Part shown: one piece after another, positions 9,378 through 20,921 of the stretch | How positions within the stretch are numbered: position 1 is the first letter of the stretch | Layout: every line of letters begins with the position of its first letter | Source of the DNA: Cylindrodendrum hubeiense | Lineage: Eukaryota > Ascomycota > Sordariomycetes > Hypocreales > Nectriaceae | NCBI GenBank assembly: GCA_014621425.1 | Contig: JAANBB010000204.1 | Location: 1 to 64,000, forward strand | DNA length: 64,000 nt | Direction: 5' to 3' | The notes under the pieces: model-generated | Databases searched by the model: none | Told to the model about the DNA's origin: nothing | What the model saw: only the letters and a program-made list of their open reading frames with translations | Made by a program: the position numbers and the translations under genes

Positions 9378-10631
9378 ATGGCCCACCTCCGCCTCCACCG
9401 AGCCCTCCGAGCCGCGCCCGCCGTGGGCACCGTGGGCACCGCCGTCAGCCCTGGATACGGCCAGCATGGAGCACGAGGACACGGTTTGCATGGATCTGCT
9501 GGATGTCTGCGGTTGGCGCTACCGCAGCACGCGGGTGGCCCTCGGTCATTCACATCCGTGCCTCGTCGAGCGGCCGAGGCAGCATCCATCTCCATCTCCA
9601 TCTCCACCATCGACCCGCCGGCGCCCCGTCCAAATCCGATCAACCAGCACCCACAAAAGCCGCTGCGCACCGCCGCCCTTGGACGTCGCGGGCTCCGGCG
9701 CACATCTCGCGAGCACCTCGGGCAATACCATGTAGCAGCGGTAAAAATGGCCGATCCAGAGCCTCACGCCCGCCTCGCCCAGCGCGTCCCCGCCGGCGCA
9801 TGGGACTCGCACATGCACATCGTCGACCCGGCCAACTACGCCCTGGGCCCCACGGCCGCCTACCACCCCAGCACCTTCACGCTCTCCCAGGCGCTCGCCT
9901 TTGAGGCCTCGGTCGGCATCCGCAACATCGTCCTCGTCCAGCCGTCCATCTACGGCGTCGACAATGCCTGCATGCTCGATGCCCTGCGTGAGCTCGGCCC
10001 CCAGCGCGGGCGCGCCGTCGTGCAGTTTGATCCCGCCACGACGTCACCGGCGCTGCTGAGAGAGTGGCATCAACTGGGTGTCCGCGGTGTCCGGCTCAAC
10101 ATCCAGTCCAACGCACGAGAGATCGATGCCCAGGAGCTCTCTCTCCAGCTGCACCAGTACGCCGACGCCGTGAGAGAGCTAGACTGGGTCGTTCAGGTCT
10201 ACGTTCCCATGCCTCTAATCGCCCTCCTGGAGCCCATCGTCCCAACCCTCAACGTGCGCTTCTGCATCGACCACATCGGCCACCCAGTCCTGAAAGACCA
10301 ATCCAGCTCCGACCCATATGACCTCCCCGGGTTCTCCTCTCTAGTGCGCCTCCTGCAGGGCGGCCTCACATACCTAAAGCTCTCCGCACCCTACCGCATC
10401 AGCCAGGTTCCCGGCTATGGCGACGTCGAACCCATCGCGAGGGAACTCATAAAGCTCGTTGGAGGCACCCGGATTGTCTTCGCAACCGATTGGCCGCACA
10501 CGCGGTTCGAGGGGCTCGACATCCGCCCGTGGATGGAGACAGTGATGGACTGGTGTGCTGATGACGGCGTCCTCCTCCAGAGGCTCTTTACAGGCAACGC
10601 CGAGGATCTGTGGGATGTTACGAGGGCCTGA
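9378..10631 (+). CDS. TIM-barrel amidohydrolase (2-pyrone-4,6-dicarboxylate hydrolase-like)
   Basis: The catalytic domain begins near an internal ATG at 9747 (294 residues from there). It shows the amidohydrolase-2 features: a metal-binding HxH at the first strand (WDSHMHIVDP), VQPSIYGVDN, CIDHIGHP with a metal or catalytic His, and FATDWPHTRF with the catalytic Asp. The family hydrolyses lactone or decarboxylates aromatic-derived acids; the exact substrate cannot be read from sequence. An in-frame upstream ATG at 9378, also in a good context (ATCATGGCC), adds 123 residues. These are Arg-rich, acid-free for about 65 residues and contain RSFTSVPRR, resembling a mitochondrial presequence and cleavage site. 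Either start is possible; the longer form is annotated. Confidence 0.8.
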   Translation: MAHLRLHRALRAAPAVGTVGTAVSPGYGQHGARGHGLHGSAGCLRLALPQHAGGPRSFTSVPRRAAEAASISISISTIDPPAPRPNPINQHPQKPLRTAALGRRGLRRTSREHLGQYHVAAVKMADPEPHARLAQRVPAGAWDSHMHIVDPANYALGPTAAYHPSTFTLSQALAFEASVGIRNIVLVQPSIYGVDNACMLDALRELGPQRGRAVVQFDPATTSPALLREWHQLGVRGVRLNIQSNAREIDAQELSLQLHQYADAVRELDWVVQVYVPMPLIALLEPIVPTLNVRFCIDHIGHPVLKDQSSSDPYDLPGFSSLVRLLQGGLTYLKLSAPYRISQVPGYGDVEPIARELIKLVGGTRIVFATDWPHTRFEGLDIRPWMETVMDWCADDGVLLQRLFTGNAEDLWDVTRA

Positions 10632-12127
10632 GCGGGCCCATCACTGCGTTTTGTCATTTACAAGAGTGATTTGCCATGTGCTACTAAGGCGTGACGGGCT
10701 TTTTATAATAGCTTCATCATGTTGGTAACGGCGGAGCATGTCGTATGCAAGCGGCTTCACTGCCAACTCGCAATGTTACTGGCAAATCTTTTTTTTACCT
10801 ACTTTGCCGACCCAGCATGAATTTATAGAGGGGCAAGGTTAACTTGGATGTTATTCAGATTCTGTATCTACAGAGCCTAAGGCTGACTTCGGCGCGGAAT
10901 CGGTACTGTTCAATGTAGCATGGATATTGCGGATATATAGCAGAGAATCAAAGACCGAGAGCCGACAGGTGTAATCGGAGTTTGATCCGAATGTAACTCT
11001 GATGAATTCATCAAGAGGGCAGGTATTTGAAACTTTGTTTGCCTGAATGTTGGCCATTGCGATTATACAATATCTGGCCGTATCCCTACGCAGTACTTGT
11101 TTCAATCGGATTAGGTTGCACCGTTCGCTCATCATCGACCACCAGAAGAATGGTGGCAAGCAGTGGAGTAATAGCTTGCTGGCAACATAGCACGCGAATG
11201 GCGAGAGTTAAAGTGATACTCACGCATTTTAGGCGTTATTGTTTCATTTGTACTATGGGACGTTGTATAGCACATAAGACTGCCTGGTGTTCAAGGGGTA
11301 CATGGTGAAGTATGTTTTTGATTTCTTGGTAACCTTCTCGGGATGGTTTATCCATGCACTCAAGTCCGCCTTCCAAGCAGTCCAGCAGGCCTCCAATTCG
11401 ATCGCAACGGTCCGCGATATATCCTGCTCGATGTAGCATAATAATATGAGCGGATTCGGGAAACCGTAGCATCGAATGGTGTTCTGGGGGTATCCGAATC
11501 GGCTTTCGGTGGATTTAGCTAAGCCAGATCTTTGCTCTCCATCGAACGTAGCAGAACCACAAGCCACCCAATGCAATTCGCACGGAAACAAGGCGCCTTT
11601 CATTTCGTAGCGAGTGGGCAAAGCTTTAGACCGCCAAGTGGTCCATAGATTCAGGAGCTTCTTCTCAGGATGGCTGGGGTTGTCGTCAGAATAGAGGGGT
11701 TGAAGGTCGGCGGAATAGCTTGTATCAATTGCCTGTAAGAACTGAGGTGATTTACGTTACCTTCGCCACATCTGCATCCTCCTACAACGTATTTGAGGTT
11801 GTCCGGCTCGATTTCAGCCAATGGGTCATAGATGAGTCTCGCCTGGCATCAGTAACAGGCTTGGTAGCTGCGAATATATCACCGAATAAGGCGTACGCCG
11901 TATCGTCCCGTCATGGCCAGGAGCTAGTTGTCTGAGTTTATGACTTGATCAGTCCAGAGACAGCGACCTCCTAGACTCCACGAGGTCACTGAGGGTCAGG
12001 TTTGCTGTTAGTCGAGGCGAATGACTACGCAGGTTCAAGGGAACACTGCTGCCAATGTCCACTAGACAGTCGCCAAATCTGAAACGACAGGCGGGAGTCC
12101 AATCGGCCAGAAACAAAATACATCCCT
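10632..12127. other. Intergenic region, possible decayed gene
   Basis: About 1.5 kb downstream of the amidohydrolase and of the minus-strand transcription factor. No intact gene is supportable. On the minus strand 11236-11472 an open frame has a helical, protein-like composition (FPESAHIIMLHRAG...), but there is no start context, no domain I recognise and no clean splice to a neighbour. Confidence 0.4.
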
Positions 12128-14659
12128 TTATCCAAAAGGCGCTTGGTTGCCGGATTCGTGGATAGCACCAACGCGGACGCTGAGAGGCTGGAAGGATGAC
12201 AACGCTTCGAAGACACCACGGTCTACGTTCATAGAGTTGTGGTCGAGATTGTCAACCCAGGGGGTCCGAAAAAGCTGTCCCGGCTCGTATTGTGACTGCT
12301 GCAGGGGCACCTCGAGTGGTGATTGGAACATGGAGTCGGAAAGGGGGACATCGGAAGCGACAGTCGGAGTTGTTGGTGCCTGCTGCTGCTGCTGTTGTTG
12401 CTGTTGCTGTTGCTGCTGTTCTTGTTGTTGCTGCTGCTGCTCTTGCTGTTGATTCACCCCACCCAGGTTAATCCCAAGACTGGAAACTTCTCTTGTAATG
12501 AGAGACAGGGCACTTGAGATGACTAGCCTAATGTTAGCAGAGTAATAAATACGTTAACAAAGGAGCTTACCCGGGTTGACGAATTTTGCCTGATGCAAAG
12601 CTTGAATGCAAAAGCCCAACTTGCGGAGTGCTTGTTGGTCCTCTGGAGACGCCTGCACCTGCAAGAGGAAGATAGTCGCCGCAATGTAAAGGCTATACGA
12701 TAGCGATAGGACACAATGATTAATCGTGAATGTTCTGCAAAAGAGGTCGAAAATGGCGATGATGGACGTGGCCGACGTGACACATTCCACAAGATGATTC
12801 TGCATCGGGTGCGGCCCCTCATCTTCAGGATGTACCTGACGGGAAAGCATAGGCCTGAACAAGAGAATCCTAAACGTATGGTACAGGGCACTGTTTAATG
12901 AGTTAGCGGCCAGTTTGCGAAAACAGTTCGGCTGAGGGCTGCGTACTTCATGGTAACAATATGCGAGGGTGGTGCTAGAGCTGGAAGGGCGAGAGGATCG
13001 ATTTTCAGATGAACGGGCAGTTGATCCCACCATAATCTTAGGGCTGGATCTTGGTACTGCAAACATTCTTGCATCTCTGCCTCGGTGTTTTGCATCAATG
13101 GGTCGTACATATGGATGAGGATTTCGTTGAAAATGACCGAGAGCCGACATGTGCTCATGAAACATGATGTTGAGTGAGCCGTAGCAGGAGGATATTTCCA
13201 ATCGCCGCCATGAAGCGAGTCGAATGGCACCCAAAGCTCATTCTCAGCAGAGTCATCCACTAAAGGTTGTCAGCGAGCGCAATGATGTTTAGGGCTGGGA
13301 CTTACACATGATCTGTGGCGGAGAAACAAACGAGTGCTGTAGTGATGGAGAACGACCAAGATAGAGACTAATCATCTTGTCCCAGAAGTAGCAGCTCCAA
13401 AAGATCCGGTGCCGTATCTCGACTTCTTCATCAGAAAAGTGCACCGAACCAGGGTATCTCTGGCCATCAACACATATGCCCAGATGGTCAATAAGGCGGA
13501 ACGCCAAGCCACTGTACACCCAAGCCTGGGTGGTGTTTCCATGGCCACATTCTTGTGCGCTGAGAAGCAGAAGCGTCTGAACTGTCGGAATGGTGCTGAC
13601 ACCGCGGTTTAATTCGTCGAAGAGCATGCTCCGGGCATGCTTTGCGAACACAGCACCACCATCATAGGATTGATCAAGCAGCCGTTTTGTTGAGGGATCA
13701 CTCTTGCCCCAGCGGATGGAGTGTGAGAGGATTGCGTTTAGAAGCGTGTGAGAGTAATAAGGGCCCATGGATTGCATGTCACCTATACTATGTTAGATCT
13801 CAGTTGATATAGATGCGCAACGGAGCAACGCATACGGGTGAAAGCTGGTCTGTAGATGAAATTGAATAGAGGCTGGATCCAACACCAATGCACATTGAGG
13901 AGATATTGAAATGGCTCCTGAGATACCTGGTAAGCAAATGCACAGGTGAGTCACGGAAAGAGCATACTGGGATGTCAGAAAGATTTTCCATGGCTCGCTG
14001 ATGCCATGCATTGGTGACGAGCCGCTCCCTTCGATGAGCGTCCGTGTCAACCGAGGAGAGTAAGTCGTTCTGGGTCGTGTCGCGGTCACTGGGGAGGTGG
14101 AAGAGACTGGTCGGGCCATGGTAGGTTATGCCGCCTTTGTCGTCAATCTTGAGGCCCATAAAGCTCCGGGTCATTCCATGTTCATCAGCATGCGCGCTGT
14201 TGCGATTGTGACTAGCTGAGTCTCCATTGAAGACGCCGGGGCTGGAGTGAGTCGAGGCGGCAATTGATGGAGGGGCAGACTTGGCGGAAGCGAGCTGATC
14301 CTCAAGCTCCTTGATGCGCTCCTCAAGACGTTGGGTGTAGGACAAAGTTGGGTTGCTGTGGCAGGTGAGTGAGTTGGTGAGTAAATTGGCTGGAGAAGGC
14401 TAGGGCGCGCGAGCACAATCACAGGCTTGACAATAAGCCCGAGGTGAGGCCAAGGGAGTCCTACAGTTTGTACACGCAATCATCCTTCCTCGCAGAGCAC
14501 CGGTTACAGATGGGCTGCTCACCACCACACTTGACCTGGAAGCGAGTCAGCAACGGTACAAGGGAGCAGCACAGCGCAGGGCGAGGACGGATCCACCTTG
14601 CGTCTGCGGCATGGCTCGCAGGAGAAGGCGCTCTTCTTGGTGGCCTTGACCGACGACAT
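12128..14659 (-). CDS. Zn2Cys6 fungal-specific transcription factor
   Basis: Minus strand, eight exons: 14597-14659, 14465-14535, 13968-14355, 13836-13926, 13306-13782, 12947-13259, 12571-12890 and 12128-12522, all phases consistent, 705 residues. The binuclear zinc cluster is split by the first intron and reads CEPCRRRKVKC then CNRC and a final Cys (C14, C17, C24, C31, C34, C41). A short coiled coil (RLEERIKELEDQL) follows. The middle homology domain is clear: QYLLNVHWCWIQPLF, RPAF, then YYSHTLLNAILSHSIRWG, AWVYSGLAFRLIDHLG and RIFWSCYFWDK. The XlnR/CAT8-like order and the NVHWCW segment are typical of fungal_trans regulators. Near the C terminus a glutamine tract (about residues 599-622) precedes an acidic tail. 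The regulated pathway is unknown; no biosynthetic cluster adjoins it. Confidence 0.9.
12380..12456 (-). repeat. CAG/CAA repeat encoding polyglutamine
   Basis: Mixed CAG and CAA codons on the minus strand encode more than twenty Gln broken by Glu in the C-terminal region of the zinc-cluster regulator. Such tracts often vary in length between strains. Confidence 0.9.
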
Positions 14660-17600
14660 GTTTGGCCGCGGGCGTCTCTCCGTCTCAGACTCAGTCTCGA
14701 TCTTGGTCTCGTGAGAGAAATTGTGCTAGGATGTTAAACCAGACGGCTCCGACTTGTGAGCGACGAGCCTTAGGTAATTCCCCGCGTGCGTCAAAGATCA
14801 GGGCCCCACTCGGAGGAAAGCGGACGTCTTCAGTCGCCAGCTCGGCTCCGTCTTGTCAGGGCGTTGCACCGTCTTGTTGCACCGTCCTGTTGCACGTGGA
14901 TGTCTGCCTGCCACCGTGTGAGCCGCCGCCTTTTGCGGCACAGCTCCTAGAATGCGCACAACTGCCCGGAGATGCGACTCGTCCAGGTTTTGTTTTGTGG
15001 CCTGTCTCGCGATCGCGTTGACCTAAACAGCCGAGGTTCAGCTCTAGTTGGTGCTGGCGACAAAACTGTACCAGTCAAATGGTCGAACGGATGTGTGGGG
15101 GGTGGTCGCTGCGGCATCTGCGCCCAAAGAAGCAACCCACCTTGTGACCACAGACTTGCGTGGCTGTGAGCTGTCGTTAGTGGGATCCGGCCGCATTCCC
15201 TCGACATTGCAAAAGGAAAGAAAATAGCACCGATTGGGGATCAGAACCGTTGGATTACATCCAAAGTGCAGCACACAGCCTCCAATAGGTACTAGGTACG
15301 TCATGGCCCGCGTTTGGTCACGTGGTTCCTTGCCTTCCACGGGTAGGCAAGCACAATCACCTGTGCATGCCTCTAGAGTCTAGGTTGCCTGCCTACCCAG
15401 CTAGCGCCAACACCACGGACAGAGATCTCAAAGACTTACGTTGATCACATCTTCGTCCTCACCGCTATGGCGTTGGGGTCCACGCATCATATGCCCTTTC
15501 TTATTCCTTCGCGTGTCCCTCTTTCCTTCTGTGCCATTGCCCTTCAGTCCTTCTCAACTACAGAATTGTAAGTCGGCGCCACTCATGACCGAATGCTGGC
15601 ATGGCCCGAAGTAGGCCATTTCGGCTAGAAACGGTCATGTATTTGGGCCACGTTCTTAAGCTGTCTTTATGATCTAAATGAAAGGTTACCATCTACTCAT
15701 CCACAGACACTGGGATGCCAAGCCTTAAAAAACGATGCCGAAGTGCGCCTCATCAGTCGTCCCCGGAAACTAGGAACGCATGGTCCGGCCTTAAAAGCAG
15801 ATGCCGGCATTAGGCGGGTCTAGAATACGGTCTACCCGGCTCTCTTGTACTTGAGCCATGCCAACAGCCCAACTACATCCTCAAGCTCAGCCCACGGGTA
15901 CCATCCTCCAGGGAGAGCAGTCGGCACAGGAGCCAGGCAAATCCGCCGCGCTTGCGGACCAGCTTAAGCTATCAGACTAGCATCGTGTGATATCCCGAAC
16001 GCTTCAAGGATTCCAGCTGTCGAAAACTTCATTTTGAATCGTACAATGGTCGAGACCAGCGGTGCAAGACCGGGAGCCAAATAATCTCCGGGACAAAACC
16101 CGTTCCCACCCGATAACGTCCAGGATTTGAGTACCGGTAAATGATACCCTACTGCTTTGAACAACAACTGTCATTCGCAGGGCTTCTACGTTCCCGTCGA
16201 TGACAACCGCTTTTCCGGGCCGTCGGAGTACGGCCGAGGTAATGCAGTGCTTGAAGAACTGTCACCCAGTTCCAACAAAAGCTGCTACTCCAACCCCAGA
16301 CCCATTTATCGAGCTTGTTTTGCGGGGTCACCCCATCCTCCTCCCCACATGATGCAGGCTAGGCTGCGATGATCGAGGGATGCAGGGGGAGACGACAGAG
16401 GGCTTTGGCAGTCGCCTCTCGTTAATCAAACGATTGCGGCGGGCATGTTCGCATGGTGTTTTGATATTGCTAATCCTTTCAGTGGCCCGCATTGGGACTA
16501 ACCCTGATCAAATAAACCTTTCCTCTTAAACAAGCTCGATACTAAATCACAACATCATGGCCAACATTACAAAGTATTTTACCATTGCTGGGATAGAGGA
16601 TTGTCATGTTCATTTCCTCCTTGATGAGGACGTACACGGATCCCCCATCACATTGATGGCTTCCTCCTTATGGCCTGATCCCCGACCGGTTGGTTTGACA
16701 GTCGTATGTGTCACCTTGTCTAAATTGACATTCACGCCAAACTCAACGGTCATGGTTCCGTATTTGGGCATGCAGAGCGTGCGGGGCTTAATCTTCCGTG
16801 ACTTAGTTAGGAAAGGAAACATATGTACACGGCGCCCTTCGATTTATTGAACTTATACTTTCCTCTGCGGGATGAGTTTGTCGCAATAGAGCATCAAATA
16901 AGGCACCATGTGAGTCCACTACGTGGACCGAAGGCATCACCGGAGTGATTTCTGTGTACTTGTTTATCTTGGGCTGGGGTCCGCGTTTGCCTTGCTACTT
17001 CTGACTTAGACCATGAAGGCTGAGTCGGTATCCAGTACCACGACTTATAGTGTGCTCCTTGGATGTGATGTGTGGCATTGTTTGCGTTGTGCTTCATGCA
17101 GAACGTTGGCCACGCAGCACGATTGGCTCATATGAGCATCGGTCCGTTATCCGTGTTACTTTTTGGTCCTCTTCTAGTAGAACCATTGCTTCGGGATCAA
17201 GGATCCCCTGCTTGTGGCATCAATCATGGATCGGGTGGTCTTTCATTGAAGGAGACTGGGCTTGGCATATGCCTCTTAAAGGCCTGATCAATGCTGGCCC
17301 CCCGGCGGCCCACCACGATTAACTGATTTACGCCAGGTCGCTGCTGCGGCAATCCTGGTAGTGGTGCGGTGATACCAACCAACCAAGGTGACAACCGGTT
17401 TTTTCTGCCGAAATTCCGCCAACAGTGCATTGATCGTCGCCCCTGCTAACAGTGAATCGAGTCCCGTGTTATTTGGTGCATATGAATCGGAAGTTCTGAG
17501 TTACTGTGGCTGAATTCTTGACGGAAGCCATCTCCGTCTCAGCTTCCGCTTCTATTCACAACCCTTAGACGGCAGGATGCTGTTCATTGATAAATAATTT

Positions 17601-17806
17601 AGTTCGCCCCCAATAACTTATGTTCTATTATCTTCCAGAGCATCCCGAGGCTTCACTCCCGCCTCGCACCAATTGGTCTTGAGTTTTGCTGCTCCATTGA
17701 CCCAAATCCATCCAACACACAGACAGTCGGTGGATTGCTCGACCAACTTGAATCCATCCAGCGCACAGCCGACTAGTTGGCGGATTAGCCAACATCCTCG
17801 AGGGTC
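14660..17806. other. Intergenic region, 3.1 kb
   Basis: Promoter of the zinc-cluster regulator at its left end and of the sugar transporter at its right end. No gene is supported. The best candidate is a 97-codon frame at 16557-16850 with a good start context (ATCATGGCC), but it matches no family I know and has no introns or neighbours to support it. Confidence 0.5.
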
Positions 17807-19645
17807 ATGTCTGAAAAAATTGCCCAGGCGAATCTGGACCCAGTCCACGATGATGAAAGAAATGTACGTGGTCCGAAGCTTGACAACTCCCACAATCCCT
17901 TGATATGGCTTACACATTCTACAGAAGGAGGTGAAGACCCATGTGGTTACGGGAAACGAGGCATTCAACGAGGCCATGCTTAAGGAGCCCCCTAACGCCT
18001 GGTCTAGAGCCCAGATCTTCATCTACGCCTTTTCCATTGTTGGGTTCTTCTGCAGTACCATGAACGGATACGATGGTTCGCTCATCAACAATCTACTCCA
18101 GAACCCCTGGTTTAAGGAGATGTATTCCATTGATAACGATGGTCTCTGGGTCGGTATTGTCTCTTCCATGTACCAGATCGGTGGTGTTGTTGCCCTTCCC
18201 TTCGTCGGTCCATCCATTGATGGCTTCGGTCATCGCATTGGCATGCTCATCGGTGCGCTCGTCATCATTGTCGGCACCATCATCCAGGGTACATCCAACT
18301 CGATGGGTCAGTTCATGGGAGGTCGCTTTTTGCTCGGCTTTGGTGTCTCCATTGCAGCATCGGCCGGTCCTATGTATGTCGTTGAAATCAACCACCCCGC
18401 ATTCCGTGGCGTGGTTGGCGGTACGTCTACACTCTATTGAGGTCTTCTACAGTTTTGAATGGACCTACTAACGTGTTTATGTTTGATTCATCTAGCCATG
18501 TACAACACTCTTTGGTTTAGTGGTGCCATTATTTCTGCGGGTTCCGCTCGAGGCGGTCTCAACGTCGGGGGTGACTACTCCTGGCGTTTGATCACCTGGC
18601 TGCAGGCTCTTTTCTCAGGTCTGATCGTCTTGTTCTGCTTGCTCATTCCTGAATCGCCCCGATGGCTTTATGTCAACAATAAGAAGGAACAGGCCAAGCA
18701 AATCCTGGCCAAGTACCACGGCGAAGGAAACCCTGACTCTGTTTGGGTTACGCTCCAGTTTACCGAGTATGAGGAGTATCTGGACATGGATGGTGCTGAC
18801 AAGCGCTGGTGGGATTACCGGGCGTTGTTCCGCAACCGAGCCGCCATGTACCGCCTGGCTTGCAACGTTGTCGTCTCTGTCTTCGGCCAGTGGGCGGGAA
18901 ATGCTGTGCTCTCATATTTCCTTGCGTCGGTTCTCGACACTGCTGGCTATACGGGAACAATCGCGCAGGCCAACATCACGCTTATCAACAATTGCCAACA
19001 GTTTGCCTTCGCCATTTTGGGAGCCTGCCTAGTTGACAGGATTGGCCGTCGCCCCTTGCTTCTCTTCTCCTTCACGGGATGCACCATCGTGTGGCTTGGA
19101 CAGACAATCGCTTCTGCCCTGTTCACCAATTCCTACGCGGGAGTCGATGAGAATGGAGACGCTATATACACCAACCACAATGCCTCCAAGGCCTCCTTGG
19201 CCATGATCTTCATTTTCGGTGCGATCTATTCTATCGGCATCACACCCCTTCAGGCTTTATATCCCGTCGAGATCCTTTCCTTTGAGATGCGAGCTAAGGG
19301 CATGGCCTTCTCCAATCTGGCGGTCAATGCTGCTGGTCTCCTAAACCAGTTTGCTTGGCCTGTTTCCATGGAGAAGATTGGCTGGAAAACTTATATTGTA
19401 TTCACTATTTGGGATGCAGTCTAAGTGTTTGTGATTTATATACTGATTCCCGAGACTAAGGGTCGTACTGTAAGTTGTCTTCAAATCATATATTTATCAC
19501 TAGAGCACTCGCTAATTAACATGCTGCACAGCTCGAGGAACTTGACGATATTTTCACGGCAAAAAGCCCTGTCAGGGCGTCGACCAAGAAGAAGGTTTTG
19601 GCTGTTGACAGGTACGGAGATGTCGTCAATGTCCAGGACGCGTAA
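17807..19645 (+). pseudogene. MFS sugar (lactose-permease-like) transporter with in-frame stop
   Basis: Four exons: 17807-17863, 17925-18420, 18496-19469 and 19532-19645. Introns have GTACGT, GTACGT and GTAAGT donors. The frame encodes a sugar:H+ symporter of the fungal lactose-permease type: GYDGSLINNL, GFGVSIAASAGPMYVVE, PESPRWLY, DRIGRRPL, PVEILSFEMRAKGMAFS and, after the defect, PETKGRT and LEELDDIF. A TAA at 19422-19424 interrupts the last membrane helix (residues ...TIWDAV then stop). Sequence beyond it stays in frame through a properly spliced last exon to a natural stop, so the full protein would be 546 residues and the truncated one 493. CAA to TAA would explain it. This may be a genuine recent loss, a strain allele or a sequencing error. 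Confidence 0.85.
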
Positions 19646-20399
19646 GGGGACCTGGAAAGCTACATGGCCTTGTGTAATGATTGCCTTCCCTTGCAATTTA
19701 ATCGCCCACAAGCCTGTAGGATTGTTCTTATCTGTTTATATGGGTTGATTTAAAGTTTAGTATGGTAGCTGCGGCGGTTCTTTGAGGCTTAATATTCCAG
19801 AAAGAAGAAGGATGCGAAACTGTTAGCTACCCTGTTTTGAGTTCTTTGAACAGTGTTCCGATTTTTACTCTTGACCATCATTTGCAAATGCCGTGCTATG
19901 CTCCCTAAATGCGAGAGTCAAGTATTGACATGACCCCTACAGCCACAAATGAAGAAGAAGAAAAAAGCCGCAATTTTGAGGATACAAGAGGAAATAGAGA
20001 AAGGAAATATGTATATAACATAAAATCATTCAACCAAATTTAATAATGTCCGACCCAGGACGGGAACCTCCTGTCAAGACCAACCGGCCCGACTGCTAAC
20101 CCGACCGCTAACAGGGGGGATGCCCAACCTCAGGGGTGCCCATCCTTAGGGGTCTCACATCACACTATCATGCAATCTAACAACGGGGCCTAGCTTTCAA
20201 ACAGCTACTAGATTACAAGGGGCATGGCGCTCAAGGACTAACATAGCCTAGTGGCTGCAGCATGCTCCCTAGTTTGATGTTACATCAAGATCAAGGGTGG
20301 TGTATTTAATATCACCAACAAGAAGATCTGAGCTGGAACCACGCGACATTATTTCCCTCCTTCAACACCTCCCGCTCACCAAAATTTCCGCTATTCAGA
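19646..20399. other. Intergenic region with imperfect repeats
   Basis: Terminator side of the sugar transporter and promoter of the small membrane protein. AT-rich from 19790 to 20045, then abruptly GC-rich with short repeats at 20088-20152. No gene seen. Confidence 0.5.
20121..20152 (+). repeat. Two imperfect 16-bp tandem repeats
   Basis: TGCCCAACCTCAGGGG is followed directly by TGCCCATCCTTAGGGG (two mismatches). Just before it, CCCGACTGCTAA and CCCGACCGCTAA form another near-perfect pair (20088-20112). This could be the remnant of a small mobile element, but no terminal repeats or target duplication could be defined. Confidence 0.7.
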
Positions 20400-20921
20400 A
20401 TGTCGCAAGTTAATACAGGCCCCAAAGCAACGGGATTTAGCGCCTGGGCCCTCATTTTTGGCTTCTTCGTCAGCCTCTTTGTTCATAGAACTTTTGCGCA
20501 GGGAGCATGGCTGACGCTCCTGTACCTCGCCATCTCGATTACCTTGGAGGCATTCCTCCTCTTCAAGCTGGCTCATTACTTACCGACAACTACCTCTCGG
20601 ACTACGGAATGGCATGAGTTCTTCTATGGGACCAAGAAGGGCTCGATGGCGTTGCTCGTAATGTGCGTCTTTTGGCTCTACGACTTGTTCATCATCGTCG
20701 CACTTAGCACCATCGACCTGGTATTCGGGGGGTCGTCCAGGGGTCAAGCCTACGGAAAATTCATAAACGCGCTCATGCCCTTCGCTATCTTCTACTTGAT
20801 GTTCTTGTTGGGTTGGATATTCTGGACCGCGGCCAAGGCTCTGTGGCGGGTGGCGGGGCCTGTTGAGAGAATAGAACTGGGCCGAGAAGGGGAGAACTTG
20901 GGTTTCATGGGACGCAACTGA
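20400..20921 (+). CDS. Small four-helix membrane protein, unknown function
   Basis: Intronless, 173 residues. Four hydrophobic segments are visible at about residues 14-33, 39-59, 84-107 and 122-145, separated by short loops (HRTFAQG, TTTSRTTEWHEFFYGTKKG, FGGSSRGQAYGK). The tail is soluble (ERIELGREGENLGFMGRN). There is no signal peptide other than the first helix. I do not recognise a family. Codon-like composition, a good start (CAGAATGTC) and clean helix spacing support it as real. It lies alone between the broken sugar transporter and the aquaporin, with no evident functional link. Confidence 0.6.
   Translation: MSQVNTGPKATGFSAWALIFGFFVSLFVHRTFAQGAWLTLLYLAISITLEAFLLFKLAHYLPTTTSRTTEWHEFFYGTKKGSMALLVMCVFWLYDLFIIVALSTIDLVFGGSSRGQAYGKFINALMPFAIFYLMFLLGWIFWTAAKALWRVAGPVERIELGREGENLGFMGRN

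Noticed and set aside
8712..9491. 259-codon minus-strand open frame
   Set aside because: No recognisable domain, biased composition, and it overlaps the start and presequence-like part of the amidohydrolase gene on the other strand.
16557..16850. 97-codon plus-strand frame with a good start context
   Set aside because: No domain, intron or neighbour supports it; noted only as the best candidate in its gap.
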